Below the pieces are notes generated by a model, which was given only the letters and a program-made list of their open reading frames with translations, was not told the DNA's origin and made no database searches. A program made the translations under genes and the position numbers. DNA of 64,000 bases from Citrobacter tructae. GTDB lineage: Bacteria > Pseudomonadota > Gammaproteobacteria > Enterobacterales > Enterobacteriaceae. Shown here in pieces: positions 14,917-24,429 of this stretch; position 1 is the first letter of the stretch; every line of letters starts with the position of its first letter. Location of the stretch: assembly GCF_004684345.1 (NCBI RefSeq), contig NZ_CP038469.1, positions 1,674,001 to 1,738,000 of the forward strand. The letters run 5' to 3'.

Positions 14917-15579
14917 ATGAGAGCCGGCATTGTGACAGCCTTGATTGCCCTGTGTTTGCCGGTATCCGTTTTTGCTACCTCATTACGTCTGTCAAACGAC
15001 ATTGATCTGCTGGTACTGGACGGAAAAAAAGTCTCCAGCTCATTGCTGCGCGGTGCTGAGAGCATTGAGCTGGAAAACGGTCGGCATCAGCTGGTTTTTC
15101 GCGTCGAGAAAACTATTCGCCTGTCCAGCCATGAAGAACGGCTGTATATTTCTCCCCCGCTGGTCATCAGTTTTGACACCCAACTCGTTAGTCAGGTTAA
15201 TTTTCATCTTCCACGCCTGGGCAACGAGCGTGACGCGGCACATTTCGATGAGGCCCCACGCGTGGAACTGCTGGATGGCGGCGCCATGCCGATTCCGATC
15301 AAGCTGGATATTATGACCATCACTTCCACGGCGAAAATCGTTGATTATGAACTTGAGACTGAACGCTATAACAAAGCGGCTAAGCATGCTTCATTGCCCC
15401 AATTTGCCACCATGATGGCAGATGATAGCTCGCTACTCTCTGGGGTTTCTGAACTGGACCGTGTGCCGCCTCAGTCGCAAACGCTCACCGAGCAGCGTTT
15501 AAAATATTGGTTTCAGCAGGCCGACGCGCAAACGCGAAGTAACTTTCTGCAATGGGCAGAGAAGCAGCCCCCTTCGTGA
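14917..15579 (+). CDS. csgI: YccT/CsgI, periplasmic DUF2057 protein (curli inhibitor)
   Basis: A 220-residue secreted protein with a clear signal peptide (MRAGIVTALIALCLPVSVFA, cleavage before TSLRLS). E. coli YccT has been renamed CsgI because it inhibits assembly of the curli subunit CsgA in the periplasm; the role here is by homology. An AGGAG site seven bases upstream fixes the start at 14917, inside a longer open frame. No curli genes occur in this window. Confidence 0.9.
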   Translation: MRAGIVTALIALCLPVSVFATSLRLSNDIDLLVLDGKKVSSSLLRGAESIELENGRHQLVFRVEKTIRLSSHEERLYISPPLVISFDTQLVSQVNFHLPRLGNERDAAHFDEAPRVELLDGGAMPIPIKLDIMTITSTAKIVDYELETERYNKAAKHASLPQFATMMADDSSLLSGVSELDRVPPQSQTLTEQRLKYWFQQADAQTRSNFLQWAEKQPPS

Positions 15580-15672
15580 CATTTATGTTCACATACGCAT
15601 TTTTTTTGTCTTTCCCTTGCAGCGTCAAGTGCTTCCAGTACTCTGTAGCAAGGTTAACTTGGGAGCTGTACT

Positions 15673-16131
15673 ATGGAATTGACGACTCGCACATTACCAG
15701 CGCGCAAACATATTGCGCTGGTTGCACACGATCACTGTAAACAGATGTTGATGAACTGGGTAGAACGCCACCAGCCGTTGCTGGAACAACACGTTCTCTA
15801 TGCAACAGGCACGACAGGAAATTTAATCCAGCGCGCGACCGGTATGGAGGTCAACGCCATGCTGAGCGGCCCCATGGGCGGCGACCAGCAGGTGGGTGCG
15901 TTGATCTCTGAAGGGAAAATAGATGTGCTGATCTTCTTTTGGGATCCGCTCAATGCCGTCCCTCACGATCCTGATGTCAAAGCCCTCTTGCGCCTGGCAA
16001 CGGTGTGGAACATTCCAGTGGCGACCAACGTTTCGACGGCTGATTTTATTATTCAGTCGCCGAATTTCAGCGATGAGACGGAAATCCTGATCCCGGATTA
16101 CGCCCGCTACCTGGCAGAACGCCTCAAATAA
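15673..16131 (+). CDS. mgsA: methylglyoxal synthase
   Basis: A 152-residue enzyme converting dihydroxyacetone phosphate to methylglyoxal and phosphate, a bypass of lower glycolysis when sugar phosphates build up. The catalytic Asp71 lies in GPMGGD, with His19, Asp20, His98 and Asp101 also present at the E. coli positions. The length is the same as E. coli. It has a GGGAGCT ribosome site and ends 31 bases before the convergent helD. Confidence 0.97.
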   Translation: MELTTRTLPARKHIALVAHDHCKQMLMNWVERHQPLLEQHVLYATGTTGNLIQRATGMEVNAMLSGPMGGDQQVGALISEGKIDVLIFFWDPLNAVPHDPDVKALLRLATVWNIPVATNVSTADFIIQSPNFSDETEILIPDYARYLAERLK

Positions 16132-16138
16132 TAGCCTG

Positions 16139-16164
16139 ACAGGCGGCTGTTGCCGCCTGTTTTC
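16139..16164. terminator. terminator between mgsA and helD
   Basis: ACAGGCGGC stem, TGTT loop, GCCGCCTGT, then TTTTC. It lies between two convergent genes, so it probably serves mainly mgsA. Confidence 0.8.
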
Positions 16165-18217
16165 AGGGTTTGCGCGTAACCGGAACATCCAACTGTTTAA
16201 GCTCATCGACAAAGCACGACGGCGTGTCTTTGTTAAACAGCAGCCATACCCGATGCCGCGCACGCGTTAGCGCCACATAAAGCAACCGCCTCTCTTCTGC
16301 ATCAGGAAAATCCTCCACCGCGGGAAGCAACGCCTCTTCCATAATTGACTCGCGGGCCAGTGCCGGGAAACCGTCGCTACCTTCATGAAGTCCGACAATA
16401 ATAACGTAATCAGCCTGCTGCCCTTTACTGGCATGGATAGTCATAAATTCAAGTTGTAGCTTGGGCCAACGGGTCGCCGCCTTCTCCAGGTTGGCAGGTT
16501 TCAGATGATGATATCGCGCCAGAATCAGAATTCGCTCTTCGGTTTTCGCAAAACCAGACAGCTTATCCAGCAGTGCATCCAGTTGGCTTTCATCCAGCAG
16601 CGTCACCGATTTTTTATCACCGTTCGTCAGGCTGTTAAGCGGTTTGGCAAGCTGATGCGGGTTTTGCTGAATAAAGCGATTGGCAACCTCCCCAATACGG
16701 CTATTGAAGCGGTAGGTGGTATCCAAATCACAGCGATCGCCCTCACCAAAGGTTTGATGGAAACGGGTGGTTAAGGAAAGCTGTGCACCACTAAAGCGAT
16801 AAATCGCCTGCCAGTCGTCTCCAACAGCAAACAATGTGGTCTGCGAATTTTGTTTCCGCAATGCAGCCAACAACGCAGCGCGCTGGGGAGAAATGTCCTG
16901 AAACTCATCAACCAGAATATGTTTCCACGGACTGATAAAGCGTCCCTTTTCCAGAATGACGATGGCCTGATGAATTAACCCGGAAAAATCAACCGCGCTT
17001 TCTTCTTTCAGCGCACTCTTCCATGCTTTGAGCAGTGGAGCCATTAGCTTAATACGTTTACTGAAGAGATCGCGAATGTCCTCCGGCGCATTAGCAATCA
17101 TCTCCGCCTGCGCCCCACCGTGCATACGAATCAGGCTAACCCAACGATCCAGCCTCGGGGCCAGACGACGCTGCAGTTTTTCGTCATCCCAAAAATTGCC
17201 TTCAGGCACGGACCACTGCATCTCCTCTTCTAACCACTGCCGCCAGCCTTTGGCCTGCGCCTTTTTCTCGCTGCACTGCTGACGCCAGGTCGTGATAAAG
17301 AGTTTATTCCGCGCGGCAGTATCGTTTTCAAGCTTACTTACCATTGGAACCTTTTTACTGCCCTGCTGGATGATGTACAGCGCCAGCGAGTGGAACGTCC
17401 GAGCAGTGATCTCTTCTGTATGCAGTCGCTCGCGAATACGTTCATCCATCTCCTGGGCCGCTTTGCGACCAAACGCCAGCAGCAGAATTTGTTCGGCTGC
17501 CGCGTTCCCCTTTGCCAGTAACCAACCTGCTCGCGCCACCAGAACGGATGTTTTGCCACTTCCCGCCCCCGCCAACACAAGTAATGATTGTTCACCGTTA
17601 ACCACCGCCCGGGCCTGAGCCGGATTTAGCGGCGAAGACTCGATCTGCTGGAAGAACTCGGCGTGCTCTGCCAGCATTGCGTCGGTGTAGGCCTGATTGT
17701 GCTGCAACCTGCAGGCTTCAATGTCCTTCAACCATGACTGGCATTGGCGTAACGCTTCACGACAATTTTCAAATTCTTCCAGCCGATTAACCGGCAGCGG
17801 CAGCGCCGCAAAAGCGCGGCGGATTTGCTGTTGCAAGCCTGACGTTTGGCTACGCGTCAGCCATTTATTATCGCGGGTACGGGCAGTAATCGCCTCGACT
17901 TGCTCTTGCAAAACAGTCGCGGCAACATCGCTCATTTCCTGGCTCCACTGCTGCCAGAGCGAGTTGAGTTGATGATGGAAACGCTGGGTTTCTGCCCATT
18001 CCGTACCATGCAGTCGCACGACCTTATCATCCGGGAGCACAAATTCGAGTTCCCCCCACACGAGACCCCGTTTGCAATGAATAGCCAGCAATTGATTGAA
18101 TGGAATAAGATACTCGTGACGATCGCCGGAAACTTTAATACCGGCATTAAGAATAACCGCCCGGTCGTACGGGTGTTGTGCCAGACGTTTTCCAAGAGAA
18201 GTAGCTTTCAGTTCCAT
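16163..18217 (-). CDS. helD: DNA helicase IV
   Basis: A 684-residue superfamily 1 helicase (UvrD/Rep-like), a 3'-5' DNA unwinding enzyme linked to RecF-type recombination. The Walker A motif GAGSGKTS is at residues 217-224, Walker B is LVDEFQDISPQR, and later motifs GDDWQAIYRFSGA, TIHASKGQQADYV and VALTRARHRVW are all intact. An N-terminal region of about 190 residues precedes the helicase core, as in E. coli. The start at 18217 (MELKAT) gives exactly the E. coli length; the frame extends seven codons further without reason. Confidence 0.96.
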   Translation of the reverse strand: MELKATSLGKRLAQHPYDRAVILNAGIKVSGDRHEYLIPFNQLLAIHCKRGLVWGELEFVLPDDKVVRLHGTEWAETQRFHHQLNSLWQQWSQEMSDVAATVLQEQVEAITARTRDNKWLTRSQTSGLQQQIRRAFAALPLPVNRLEEFENCREALRQCQSWLKDIEACRLQHNQAYTDAMLAEHAEFFQQIESSPLNPAQARAVVNGEQSLLVLAGAGSGKTSVLVARAGWLLAKGNAAAEQILLLAFGRKAAQEMDERIRERLHTEEITARTFHSLALYIIQQGSKKVPMVSKLENDTAARNKLFITTWRQQCSEKKAQAKGWRQWLEEEMQWSVPEGNFWDDEKLQRRLAPRLDRWVSLIRMHGGAQAEMIANAPEDIRDLFSKRIKLMAPLLKAWKSALKEESAVDFSGLIHQAIVILEKGRFISPWKHILVDEFQDISPQRAALLAALRKQNSQTTLFAVGDDWQAIYRFSGAQLSLTTRFHQTFGEGDRCDLDTTYRFNSRIGEVANRFIQQNPHQLAKPLNSLTNGDKKSVTLLDESQLDALLDKLSGFAKTEERILILARYHHLKPANLEKAATRWPKLQLEFMTIHASKGQQADYVIIVGLHEGSDGFPALARESIMEEALLPAVEDFPDAEERRLLYVALTRARHRVWLLFNKDTPSCFVDELKQLDVPVTRKP

Positions 18218-18342
18218 AAGGCTTAAGCGGATCCACACGAAGAGATTTACTTATCAGTGTAACCGCCAGAGAAAACGTGCTCCAGCCCAAAAAAACGTTA
18301 CAATTGCCGAATTCACCAAAAACCAGAGTTAAACGAGAGTTT

Positions 18343-18789
18343 ATGCGTACCGTTCTGAATATTTTAAATTTTGTGCTCGGGGGTTTCGCGACCACCTTAG
18401 CCTGGTTACTGGCAACGCTGGTCAGTATTGTACTCATTTTTACCCTGCCATTAACCCGCTCGTGCTGGGAGATAACACGCCTTTCCCTGTTTCCATATGG
18501 CAACGAAGCCATTCATGTTGATGAACTCAACCCGGCAGGTAAAAGCGTCCTCCTGAACACAGGGGGGACGTTACTGAATATTTTCTGGCTGATTTTCTTC
18601 GGCTGGTGGCTTTGCCTGATGCATATTGTCTCCGGTATTGCCCAGTGCATCACGATTATTGGTATTCCTGTGGGTATTGCCAACTTCAAGATTGCCGCGA
18701 TTGCACTCTGGCCCGTCGGTCGCCGCGTGGTCTCAGTTGAAACTGCCCGTGCAGCGCGTGAAGCCAATGCGCGCCGTCGCTTTGAATAA
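18343..18789 (+). CDS. yccF: YccF family inner-membrane protein
   Basis: A 148-residue protein of the YccF family (two repeated hydrophobic YccF domains: RTVLNILNFVLGGF near the start and GTLLNIFWLIFFGWW near residue 70). Membrane-located; function unknown. ACGAGAG precedes the ATG. The adjacent yccS follows after nine bases in the same direction, so the two probably share a transcript. Confidence 0.93.
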   Translation: MRTVLNILNFVLGGFATTLAWLLATLVSIVLIFTLPLTRSCWEITRLSLFPYGNEAIHVDELNPAGKSVLLNTGGTLLNIFWLIFFGWWLCLMHIVSGIAQCITIIGIPVGIANFKIAAIALWPVGRRVVSVETARAAREANARRRFE

Positions 18790-18798
18790 CCAGGACTG

Positions 18799-20961
18799 AT
18801 GGCCTTTATGTTAAGTCCTCTGCTCAAACGCTACACCTGGAACAGCACCTGGCTGTACTACGTGCGGATTTTTATCGCACTTTGCGGCACAACGGCGCTG
18901 CCCTGGTGGTTGGGCGACGTAAAGCTCACGATCCCGCTTACACTGGGCATGGTGGCCGCCGCGCTAACCGATCTCGACGATCGCCTCGCAGGCCGACTGC
19001 GCAATTTGATCATTACGCTGATCTGCTTTTTTATTGCCTCGGCTTCTGTCGAACTGCTCTTCCCATGGCCTTGGCTGTTTGCTATTGGCTTAACGCTTTC
19101 TACCAGCGGCTTTATTCTGCTTGGCGGACTCGGTCAGCGCTATGCAACCATCGCCTTTGGCGCTTTGCTTATCGCCATTTACACCATGCTGGGTACGTCT
19201 CTGTACGATCAGTGGTATCAGCAGCCGATACTGCTGCTTGCGGGTGCAATCTGGTACAACCTGCTGACCTTGACCGGACATCTCCTGTTCCCGATCCGCC
19301 CGTTGCAGGACAATATAGCTCGCAGCTATGAACAGTTAGCGCACTATCTTGAATTGAAATCGCGCCTGTTTGATCCCGACATCGAAGATGAAAGTCAGGC
19401 ACCGCTTTACGATTTAGCGCTGGCCAATGGGCAGCTGATGGCGACGCTAAACCAGACCAAAGTCTCGTTGCTAACCCGCCTGCGCGGTGATCGTGGGCAG
19501 CGTGGAACGCGCCGTACGCTACATTACTATTTTGTGGCGCAGGATATTCACGAACGCGCAAGTTCCTCACATATTCAGTACCAAACGCTACGCGATCACT
19601 TTCGTCACAGCGACGTGATGTTTCGATTCCAGCGCTTGATGTCCATGCAGGGGCAAGCCTGTACACAGCTGTCACGCTGCATTTTGTTGCGCACCCCCTA
19701 TCAGCATGACCCGCATTTTGAGCGTGTTTTTACGCATATTGATGCCGCACTTGAGCGCATGCGTGCAAGCGGCGCGCCCGCAGACCTGCTCAACACGTTG
19801 GGATTTTTGCTCTCCAACCTGCGCGCTATCGATGCGCAGCTGGCAACGATTGAATCCGAACAGGCGCAGGTTATCTCGCGCAATGAGTCTGAAAATCAGC
19901 TTGCCGATGACAGCCCGCATGGGTTCAGTGATATCTGGTTACGTCTGAGCCGTAATTTCACCCCTGAGTCCGCGCTTTTTCGCCATGCTGTTCGCATGTC
20001 GCTGGTACTCTGCGTCGGTTACGCCATCATCCAGATAACCGGTATGAACCATGGGTACTGGATCCTGCTGACAAGTCTGTTTGTCTGTCAGCCAAACTAC
20101 AACGCCACCCGACATCGCCTGGCTCTCAGGATTGTTGGCACATTGGTCGGGATAGCGATTGGTTTACCCATCTTGTGGTTCGTCCCGTCTCTGGAAGGAC
20201 AGCTGATCCTGTTAGTGATTACTGGCGTGCTCTTTTTTGCCTTTCGCAACGTGCAGTATGCCCATGCAACCATGTTTATCACCCTGCTGGTATTATTGTG
20301 CTTTAACCTGCTGGGTGAAGGTTTCGAGGTCGCCCTACCGAGGGTTATTGATACGCTGATTGGCTGTGCTATTGCCTGGGCTGCCGTCAGTTTTATCTGG
20401 CCGGACTGGCGGTTCCGTAATTTACCACGGGTCATTGAACGGGCAACGGATGCTAACTGTCGGTATCTGGACGCTATCCTTGAGCAATATCATCAGGGGC
20501 GCGATAACCGTCTGGCATACCGAATTGCCCGCCGTGATGCGCATAACCGTGATGCTGAGCTTGCCTCCGTAGTGTCGAACATGTCGAGTGAACCTGATGT
20601 TACGGCCCAAACGCGCGAAACAGCATTCCGCTTGCTGTGCCTCAACCATACCTTTACGAGCTACATTTCCGCCCTCGGCGCTCACCGGGAACAGCTAACC
20701 AATCCAGAGGTCCTGGCGTTACTGGATGATGCTGTCTGCTATGTCGATGATGCACTTCATCATCAACCCGCTGACGAGCAGCGCGTATACCAAGCACTGG
20801 AAGGTCTGAAGCAACGTATTCAGCATCTTGACCCGAGCCCGGACAGTAAAGAACCGCTGGTCGTACAACAGGTTGGATTATTGATCGCACTGCTCCCGGA
20901 AATCAGGCGATTACAGCAGCAAATCGCTGCTTTACCCTCTAGTTCCCTGGTTCAGGCTTAA
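18799..20961 (+). CDS. yccS: YccS, FUSC-family inner-membrane transporter-like protein
   Basis: A 720-residue protein of the YccS/YhfK family, related to fusaric acid resistance (aromatic acid) exporters. It has two membrane blocks: residues about 15-160 (including TIPLTLGMVAAALTDLDDRLAGR) and about 390-510 (YWILLTSLFVCQPNYNATRHR), each followed by a large cytosolic helical part. Substrate unknown. The first ATG (18799) has an AGGA three bases upstream; ATG 18808 is an alternative that matches the E. coli N-terminus. Confidence 0.93.
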   Translation: MAFMLSPLLKRYTWNSTWLYYVRIFIALCGTTALPWWLGDVKLTIPLTLGMVAAALTDLDDRLAGRLRNLIITLICFFIASASVELLFPWPWLFAIGLTLSTSGFILLGGLGQRYATIAFGALLIAIYTMLGTSLYDQWYQQPILLLAGAIWYNLLTLTGHLLFPIRPLQDNIARSYEQLAHYLELKSRLFDPDIEDESQAPLYDLALANGQLMATLNQTKVSLLTRLRGDRGQRGTRRTLHYYFVAQDIHERASSSHIQYQTLRDHFRHSDVMFRFQRLMSMQGQACTQLSRCILLRTPYQHDPHFERVFTHIDAALERMRASGAPADLLNTLGFLLSNLRAIDAQLATIESEQAQVISRNESENQLADDSPHGFSDIWLRLSRNFTPESALFRHAVRMSLVLCVGYAIIQITGMNHGYWILLTSLFVCQPNYNATRHRLALRIVGTLVGIAIGLPILWFVPSLEGQLILLVITGVLFFAFRNVQYAHATMFITLLVLLCFNLLGEGFEVALPRVIDTLIGCAIAWAAVSFIWPDWRFRNLPRVIERATDANCRYLDAILEQYHQGRDNRLAYRIARRDAHNRDAELASVVSNMSSEPDVTAQTRETAFRLLCLNHTFTSYISALGAHREQLTNPEVLALLDDAVCYVDDALHHQPADEQRVYQALEGLKQRIQHLDPSPDSKEPLVVQQVGLLIALLPEIRRLQQQIAALPSSSLVQA

Positions 20962-21553
20962 TCAAACTGGCCCACTCAACCAGCTCCTGGCGGCGAGCCG
21001 CCGGGAGCGCTGCTTCATGTACCCCACTGATTGCACCTTCCAGGGCATAAAGAATTTTCACCGTTAGCAACGGGTTAATTTGCAGAAGCTTCAGCCAGCA
21101 CATTTGAGCACCCAGGGTACGTAATGTACCTTCATCTTTAATCCCGGCTTCGCTCAGTAACGTCTCCAGATGAAATGATATATTCGGGAGCTCCCTCAAC
21201 CGATGTTGAGCAACGCGCGTCTGTTTTTCTTTCACTGCTGCATCCAGCGAATATCGTGATAAAGACACCAATTGTTGTTGGTTTCGCCACAATTCATCGT
21301 TCACCTGATAATAGTTGAGGATCACGGGACGCCCGCGTTTTATAAACGTCAGCCAGACAGGGGAATGTTTTACACAGTACTGTACGCTTTGCTCACACGC
21401 CCTAAGGTATAACTCACCGTTGGCGACCATTGCAAAGACCGTTTCCCCCACTGTCAGGCTATAGCTACCAAACAGGGAGCGATAACGAATCGTACCTAAA
21501 GAGGCCAAATATTCTTGTGATTTATAAATCCTGGCATAAGAAAGGTTTTTCAT
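20939..21553 (-). CDS. sxy: competence regulator Sxy/TfoX
   Basis: A 204-residue TfoX protein, which helps CRP activate CRP-S promoters of DNA-uptake genes. It contains the TfoX_N domain (LGTIRYRSLFGSYSLTVGETVFAMV) and the TfoX_C helix-hairpin region (LRTLGAQMCWLKLLQINP). It is a little shorter than the E. coli protein (209) at the divergent C-terminus. It is convergent with yccS, overlapping it by 23 bases. Confidence 0.95.
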   Translation of the reverse strand: MKNLSYARIYKSQEYLASLGTIRYRSLFGSYSLTVGETVFAMVANGELYLRACEQSVQYCVKHSPVWLTFIKRGRPVILNYYQVNDELWRNQQQLVSLSRYSLDAAVKEKQTRVAQHRLRELPNISFHLETLLSEAGIKDEGTLRTLGAQMCWLKLLQINPLLTVKILYALEGAISGVHEAALPAARRQELVEWASLIKPEPGN

Positions 21554-21728
21554 AAAAATCCTTTTAAATCATAAGATAAGAGAATGATTCGTAGTAACGA
21601 TTCCGTTAATGACGACCATAGGCAACTTAGTCTCATGGGGCAAGATGAATTTTATCTTTCCCGCCACGAAGGCTAAAAATTGCGAGTCTGTTTCCGAAAA
21701 TAAGGTTGATCTTTAGTGATAGCAGGGT

Positions 21729-21748
21729 TACTGTACATCCATACAGTA
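21729..21748 (+). promoter_or_regulatory. LexA box (SOS operator) of sulA
   Basis: TACTGTACATCCATACAGTA, a perfect CTGT-N8-ACAG LexA operator, 22 bases before the sulA start. It is the same operator sequence I recall for E. coli sulA. It should keep sulA tightly repressed until DNA damage. Confidence 0.95.
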
Positions 21749-21769
21749 ACTCACAGGGCTGGATTGATT

Positions 21770-22279
21770 ATGTACACTTCAGGATACGCAAATCGCTCTT
21801 CGTCGTTCTCTTCCACATCAAGCAATAGTGCACGCGTTTCTTCAGAAAACGCGACCGCTGGGCTTATCAGTGAAGTGGTCTATCGCGAGGACCAGCCCAT
21901 GATGACGCAATTACTGCTTTTACCCCTGCTTCAGCAGCTAGGACAGCAATCACGCTGGCAGCTCTGGCTTACGCCCCAGCAAAAACTGAGCCGAGAGTGG
22001 GTGCAATCAGCAGGACTTCCTTTAACGAAAGTTATGCAAATTAGTCAACTCTCTCCCTGCCATACGCTGGAATCGATGGTTCGTGCGCTGCGCACTGGCA
22101 ACTACAGCGTGGTCATCAGCTGGCTGACTGAAGAATTAACGGAAGATGAACATGCTGAACTGGTAAAAGCGGCTGATGAGGGGAACGCAATGGGATTTAT
22201 TATGCGTCCTGTTCGCGCCCAGGCACTTGCGGGGAGACAGCTTTCCGGGCTAAAAATTCATTCAAATTTGTATCATTAA
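21770..22279 (+). CDS. sulA: SOS cell-division inhibitor SulA
   Basis: A 169-residue inhibitor that binds FtsZ and blocks septation during the SOS response. The central block TAGLISEVVYREDQPMMTQ and LRTGNYSVVISWL are conserved, and the C-terminus QLSGLKIHSNLYH retains the terminal histidine recognised by Lon. The start at 21770 is placed after the LexA operator; the open frame back to 21716 runs through the operator and is rejected. The length equals E. coli SulA. Confidence 0.97.
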   Translation: MYTSGYANRSSSFSSTSSNSARVSSENATAGLISEVVYREDQPMMTQLLLLPLLQQLGQQSRWQLWLTPQQKLSREWVQSAGLPLTKVMQISQLSPCHTLESMVRALRTGNYSVVISWLTEELTEDEHAELVKAADEGNAMGFIMRPVRAQALAGRQLSGLKIHSNLYH

Positions 22280-22439
22280 GTAAAATTAGGATTAATCCTG
22301 GAATTTTTTTTCATGCTTTAATTTTATTTTGAATTGTAATGAATTTTTAGCCTGAATGCCTGTCTCAAGCGGTTTTCAGGATGCTGGCAGTACAATTATT
22401 CATCCATAAATGTTAAATATTGTGTATACAAGCCTTTTT

Positions 22440-22600
22440 TTTTCATATGCCTGACGGACTTCACACTTGTAAGTTTCCAACTACGTTGTAGACTTTACAT
22501 CGCCAGGGGTGCTCGGCATAAGTCGCAGATATCGGTAGAGTAACTATTGAACTGGTCCCCGGGTGAAGGATTTAACCGTGTAATCTCTCAGGAGATATTC
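22440..22600 (+). promoter_or_regulatory. ompA promoter and long leader
   Basis: The 355 bases between sulA and ompA hold no annotated gene. The left part is AT-rich. Around 22447-22466 lies GCCTGACGGACTTCACAC, resembling the CRP site of E. coli ompA, followed by the promoter near TTGTAGACTTTACATCG. The leader that follows is about 130 bases long and, in E. coli, confers mRNA stability and is the target of the sRNA MicA close to the start codon. The exact transcription start was not determined. Confidence 0.6.
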
Positions 22601-22618
22601 ATGGCGAATTTTGGATGA
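22601..22618 (+). CDS. five-codon upstream ORF in the ompA leader
   Basis: ATG-GCG-AAT-TTT-GGA-TGA (MANFG) preceded by a CAGGAGA ribosome site five to six bases upstream, ending 16 bases before the ompA ATG. As I remember it, the E. coli leader has the same arrangement with MAYFG. The ompA ribosome site itself (GAGG) is weaker. Translation is unproven. Confidence 0.3.
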   Translation: MANFG

Positions 22619-22634
22619 TAACGAGGCGCAAAAA

Positions 22635-23693
22635 ATGAAAAAGACAGCTATCGCAATTGCAGTGGCACTGGCTGGTTTCGCTACCGTGGCGCAGGCCGCT
22701 CCGAAAGATAACACCTGGTACGCTGGTGCTAAAATGGGCTGGTCTCAGTTCCATGACGTAGGCAACAACCAGATCAACAACGCCGGTCCTACCCACGAAA
22801 GCCAACTGGGTGCTGGTGCGTTCGGTGGTTATCAGGTTAACCCGTACGTTGGTTTTGAAATGGGTTACGACTGGTTAGGTCGTATGCCATACAAAGGCTA
22901 CACTGACGGCACCCATCAAAACGGCGCTTTCAAAGCTCAGGGCGTTCAGCTGACCGCTAAACTGGGTTACCCAATCACTGACGATCTGGACGTTTATACC
23001 CGTCTGGGTGGTATGGTTTGGCGTGCAGACGCTAAAAACAACGAAGGCTTCAAAGACCACGACACTGGCGTATCCCCAGTATTCGCGGGTGGCGTAGAGT
23101 ATGCAATTACTCCTGAAATCGCTACCCGTCTGGAATACCAGTGGACCAACAACATCGGTGACGCGAACACCGTTGGTGGTCGTCCGGATAACGGCCTGTT
23201 GAGCGTTGGTGTTTCTTACCGCTTTGGCCAGGGTGAAGTAGCTCCGGTAGTTGCTCCGGCTCCGGCTCCGGCTCCAGAAGTACAGACCAAGCACTTCACT
23301 CTGAAGTCTGACGTTCTGTTCAACTTCAACAAAGCAACGCTGAAACCAGAAGGCCAGCAGGCTCTGGATCAGATGTACAGCCAGCTGAGCAACCTGGATC
23401 CGAAAGACGGTTCCGTCGTGGTTCTGGGCTTCACTGACCGCATCGGTTCTGACGCTTACAACCAGGGTCTGTCTGAGAAACGTGCTCAGTCCGTTGTTGA
23501 TTACCTGATCTCTAAAGGTATTCCTTCTGACAAAATCTCTGCACGTGGCATGGGCGAATCCAACCCAGTTACTGGCAACACCTGTGACAACGTGAAAGCT
23601 CGCGCTGCACTGATCGACTGCCTGGCTCCGGATCGTCGTGTTGAGATCGAAGTTAAAGGCATCAAAGACGTTGTAACTCAGCCTCAGGCTTAA
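22635..23693 (+). CDS. ompA: outer membrane protein A
   Basis: A 352-residue porin-like structural protein. It has a 21-residue signal peptide (cleavage VAQA/APKD), an eight-stranded beta-barrel of about 170 residues, an Ala-Pro hinge (APVVAPAPAPAPE), and a C-terminal OmpA domain with GFTDRIGSDAYNQ and NQGLSEKRAQSV that binds peptidoglycan. The two periplasmic-domain cysteines (NTCDN, LIDCL) are kept. The start at 22635 follows GAGGCGC; the open frame at 22611 begins inside the leader. Surface loops differ from E. coli, for example YKGYTDGTHQNGAFK. Confidence 0.98.
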   Translation: MKKTAIAIAVALAGFATVAQAAPKDNTWYAGAKMGWSQFHDVGNNQINNAGPTHESQLGAGAFGGYQVNPYVGFEMGYDWLGRMPYKGYTDGTHQNGAFKAQGVQLTAKLGYPITDDLDVYTRLGGMVWRADAKNNEGFKDHDTGVSPVFAGGVEYAITPEIATRLEYQWTNNIGDANTVGGRPDNGLLSVGVSYRFGQGEVAPVVAPAPAPAPEVQTKHFTLKSDVLFNFNKATLKPEGQQALDQMYSQLSNLDPKDGSVVVLGFTDRIGSDAYNQGLSEKRAQSVVDYLISKGIPSDKISARGMGESNPVTGNTCDNVKARAALIDCLAPDRRVEIEVKGIKDVVTQPQA

Positions 23694-23706
23694 GTTATCG
23701 TCTTAT

Positions 23707-23735
23707 AAAAAACCCCGCGATGCGGGGTTTTTTTT
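23707..23735 (+). terminator. ompA terminator
   Basis: AAACCCCGC … GCGGGGTTT hairpin followed by an uninterrupted T run, 13 bases after the stop codon. Strong rho-independent terminator. Confidence 0.92.
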
Positions 23736-23791
23736 CACCTGTTTTTCACCCGACAAGCGCGGGTATTCAACACACTGCAACCAACACCACG

Positions 23792-24244
23792 CTATTCTTT
23801 TCCCAACAGCGCCTGTAAATCCTGTTTCAATGTGGACATTTTGTTCGCGTATTTCTCTTTATGCTCGGCATCCTCAATCAACTGCACAATGGTTTCAGAA
23901 AGCGTTTTACCACGCCGCTGCGCAAGTCCTGCTAAGCGCTGCCAGACCATGAACTCCAGGTCGATAGATTTCTTACGCGTATGCTGATGTTCAGCATTAA
24001 AGTGCCGTTTACGCCTCGCCCGTATGGTTTGTTTCATACGATTTTGAAGAGCTTCATTCATGTGTTCTTCAATCCAGGTATTCACCCGAACCGGTTCATT
24101 TTCGAGGGTTAGCAATAAATCAACGGCCTCTTCGGCAGCGCTGGCTTCCACGTAACGGGTAATCAACTCCCCCTCACGATGCTTTTTCACCAGATACTTC
24201 CATTTCCAGCCGCTTTCAAGATTTTCAAGTTGTTGATATTTCAT
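23792..24244 (-). CDS. matP: MatP, Ter macrodomain organiser
   Basis: A 150-residue DNA-binding protein that binds matS sites in the terminus region and condenses and positions the Ter macrodomain, acting with ZapB and excluding MukBEF. The C-terminal ribbon-helix-helix is seen in TRKKSIDLEFMVWQRL and GKTSETIVQLIED-like sequence. The first 20 residues (MKYQQLENLESGWKWKYLVK) equal E. coli. It is divergent from lonH; ompA terminates between them. Confidence 0.97.
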   Translation of the reverse strand: MKYQQLENLESGWKWKYLVKKHREGELITRYVEASAAEEAVDLLLTLENEPVRVNTWIEEHMNEALQNRMKQTIRARRKRHFNAEHQHTRKKSIDLEFMVWQRLAGLAQRRGKTLSETIVQLIEDAEHKEKYANKMSTLKQDLQALLGKE

Positions 24245-24429
24245 TGCGATCTCAATGTTACCGTGTAACTCTTATCAGAATATCAGCTTTTTAGGCATCT
24301 GAAGAAAAGAATATCCAGCCTGTGAACTGTCGCGCGTCATCACCCCCGTTTAGGTGTGCATTCCACGTGTGCAGTGCTGACGGTTACGGTATAATCTCGT
24401 TTTTTACAACAGACTAAAAAACATCAACT

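Noticed and set aside
23237..23280. GCTCCGGCTCCG repeat in ompA
   Set aside because: This is the coding sequence of the normal Ala-Pro hinge between the OmpA barrel and its periplasmic domain, not a mobile or CRISPR repeat.
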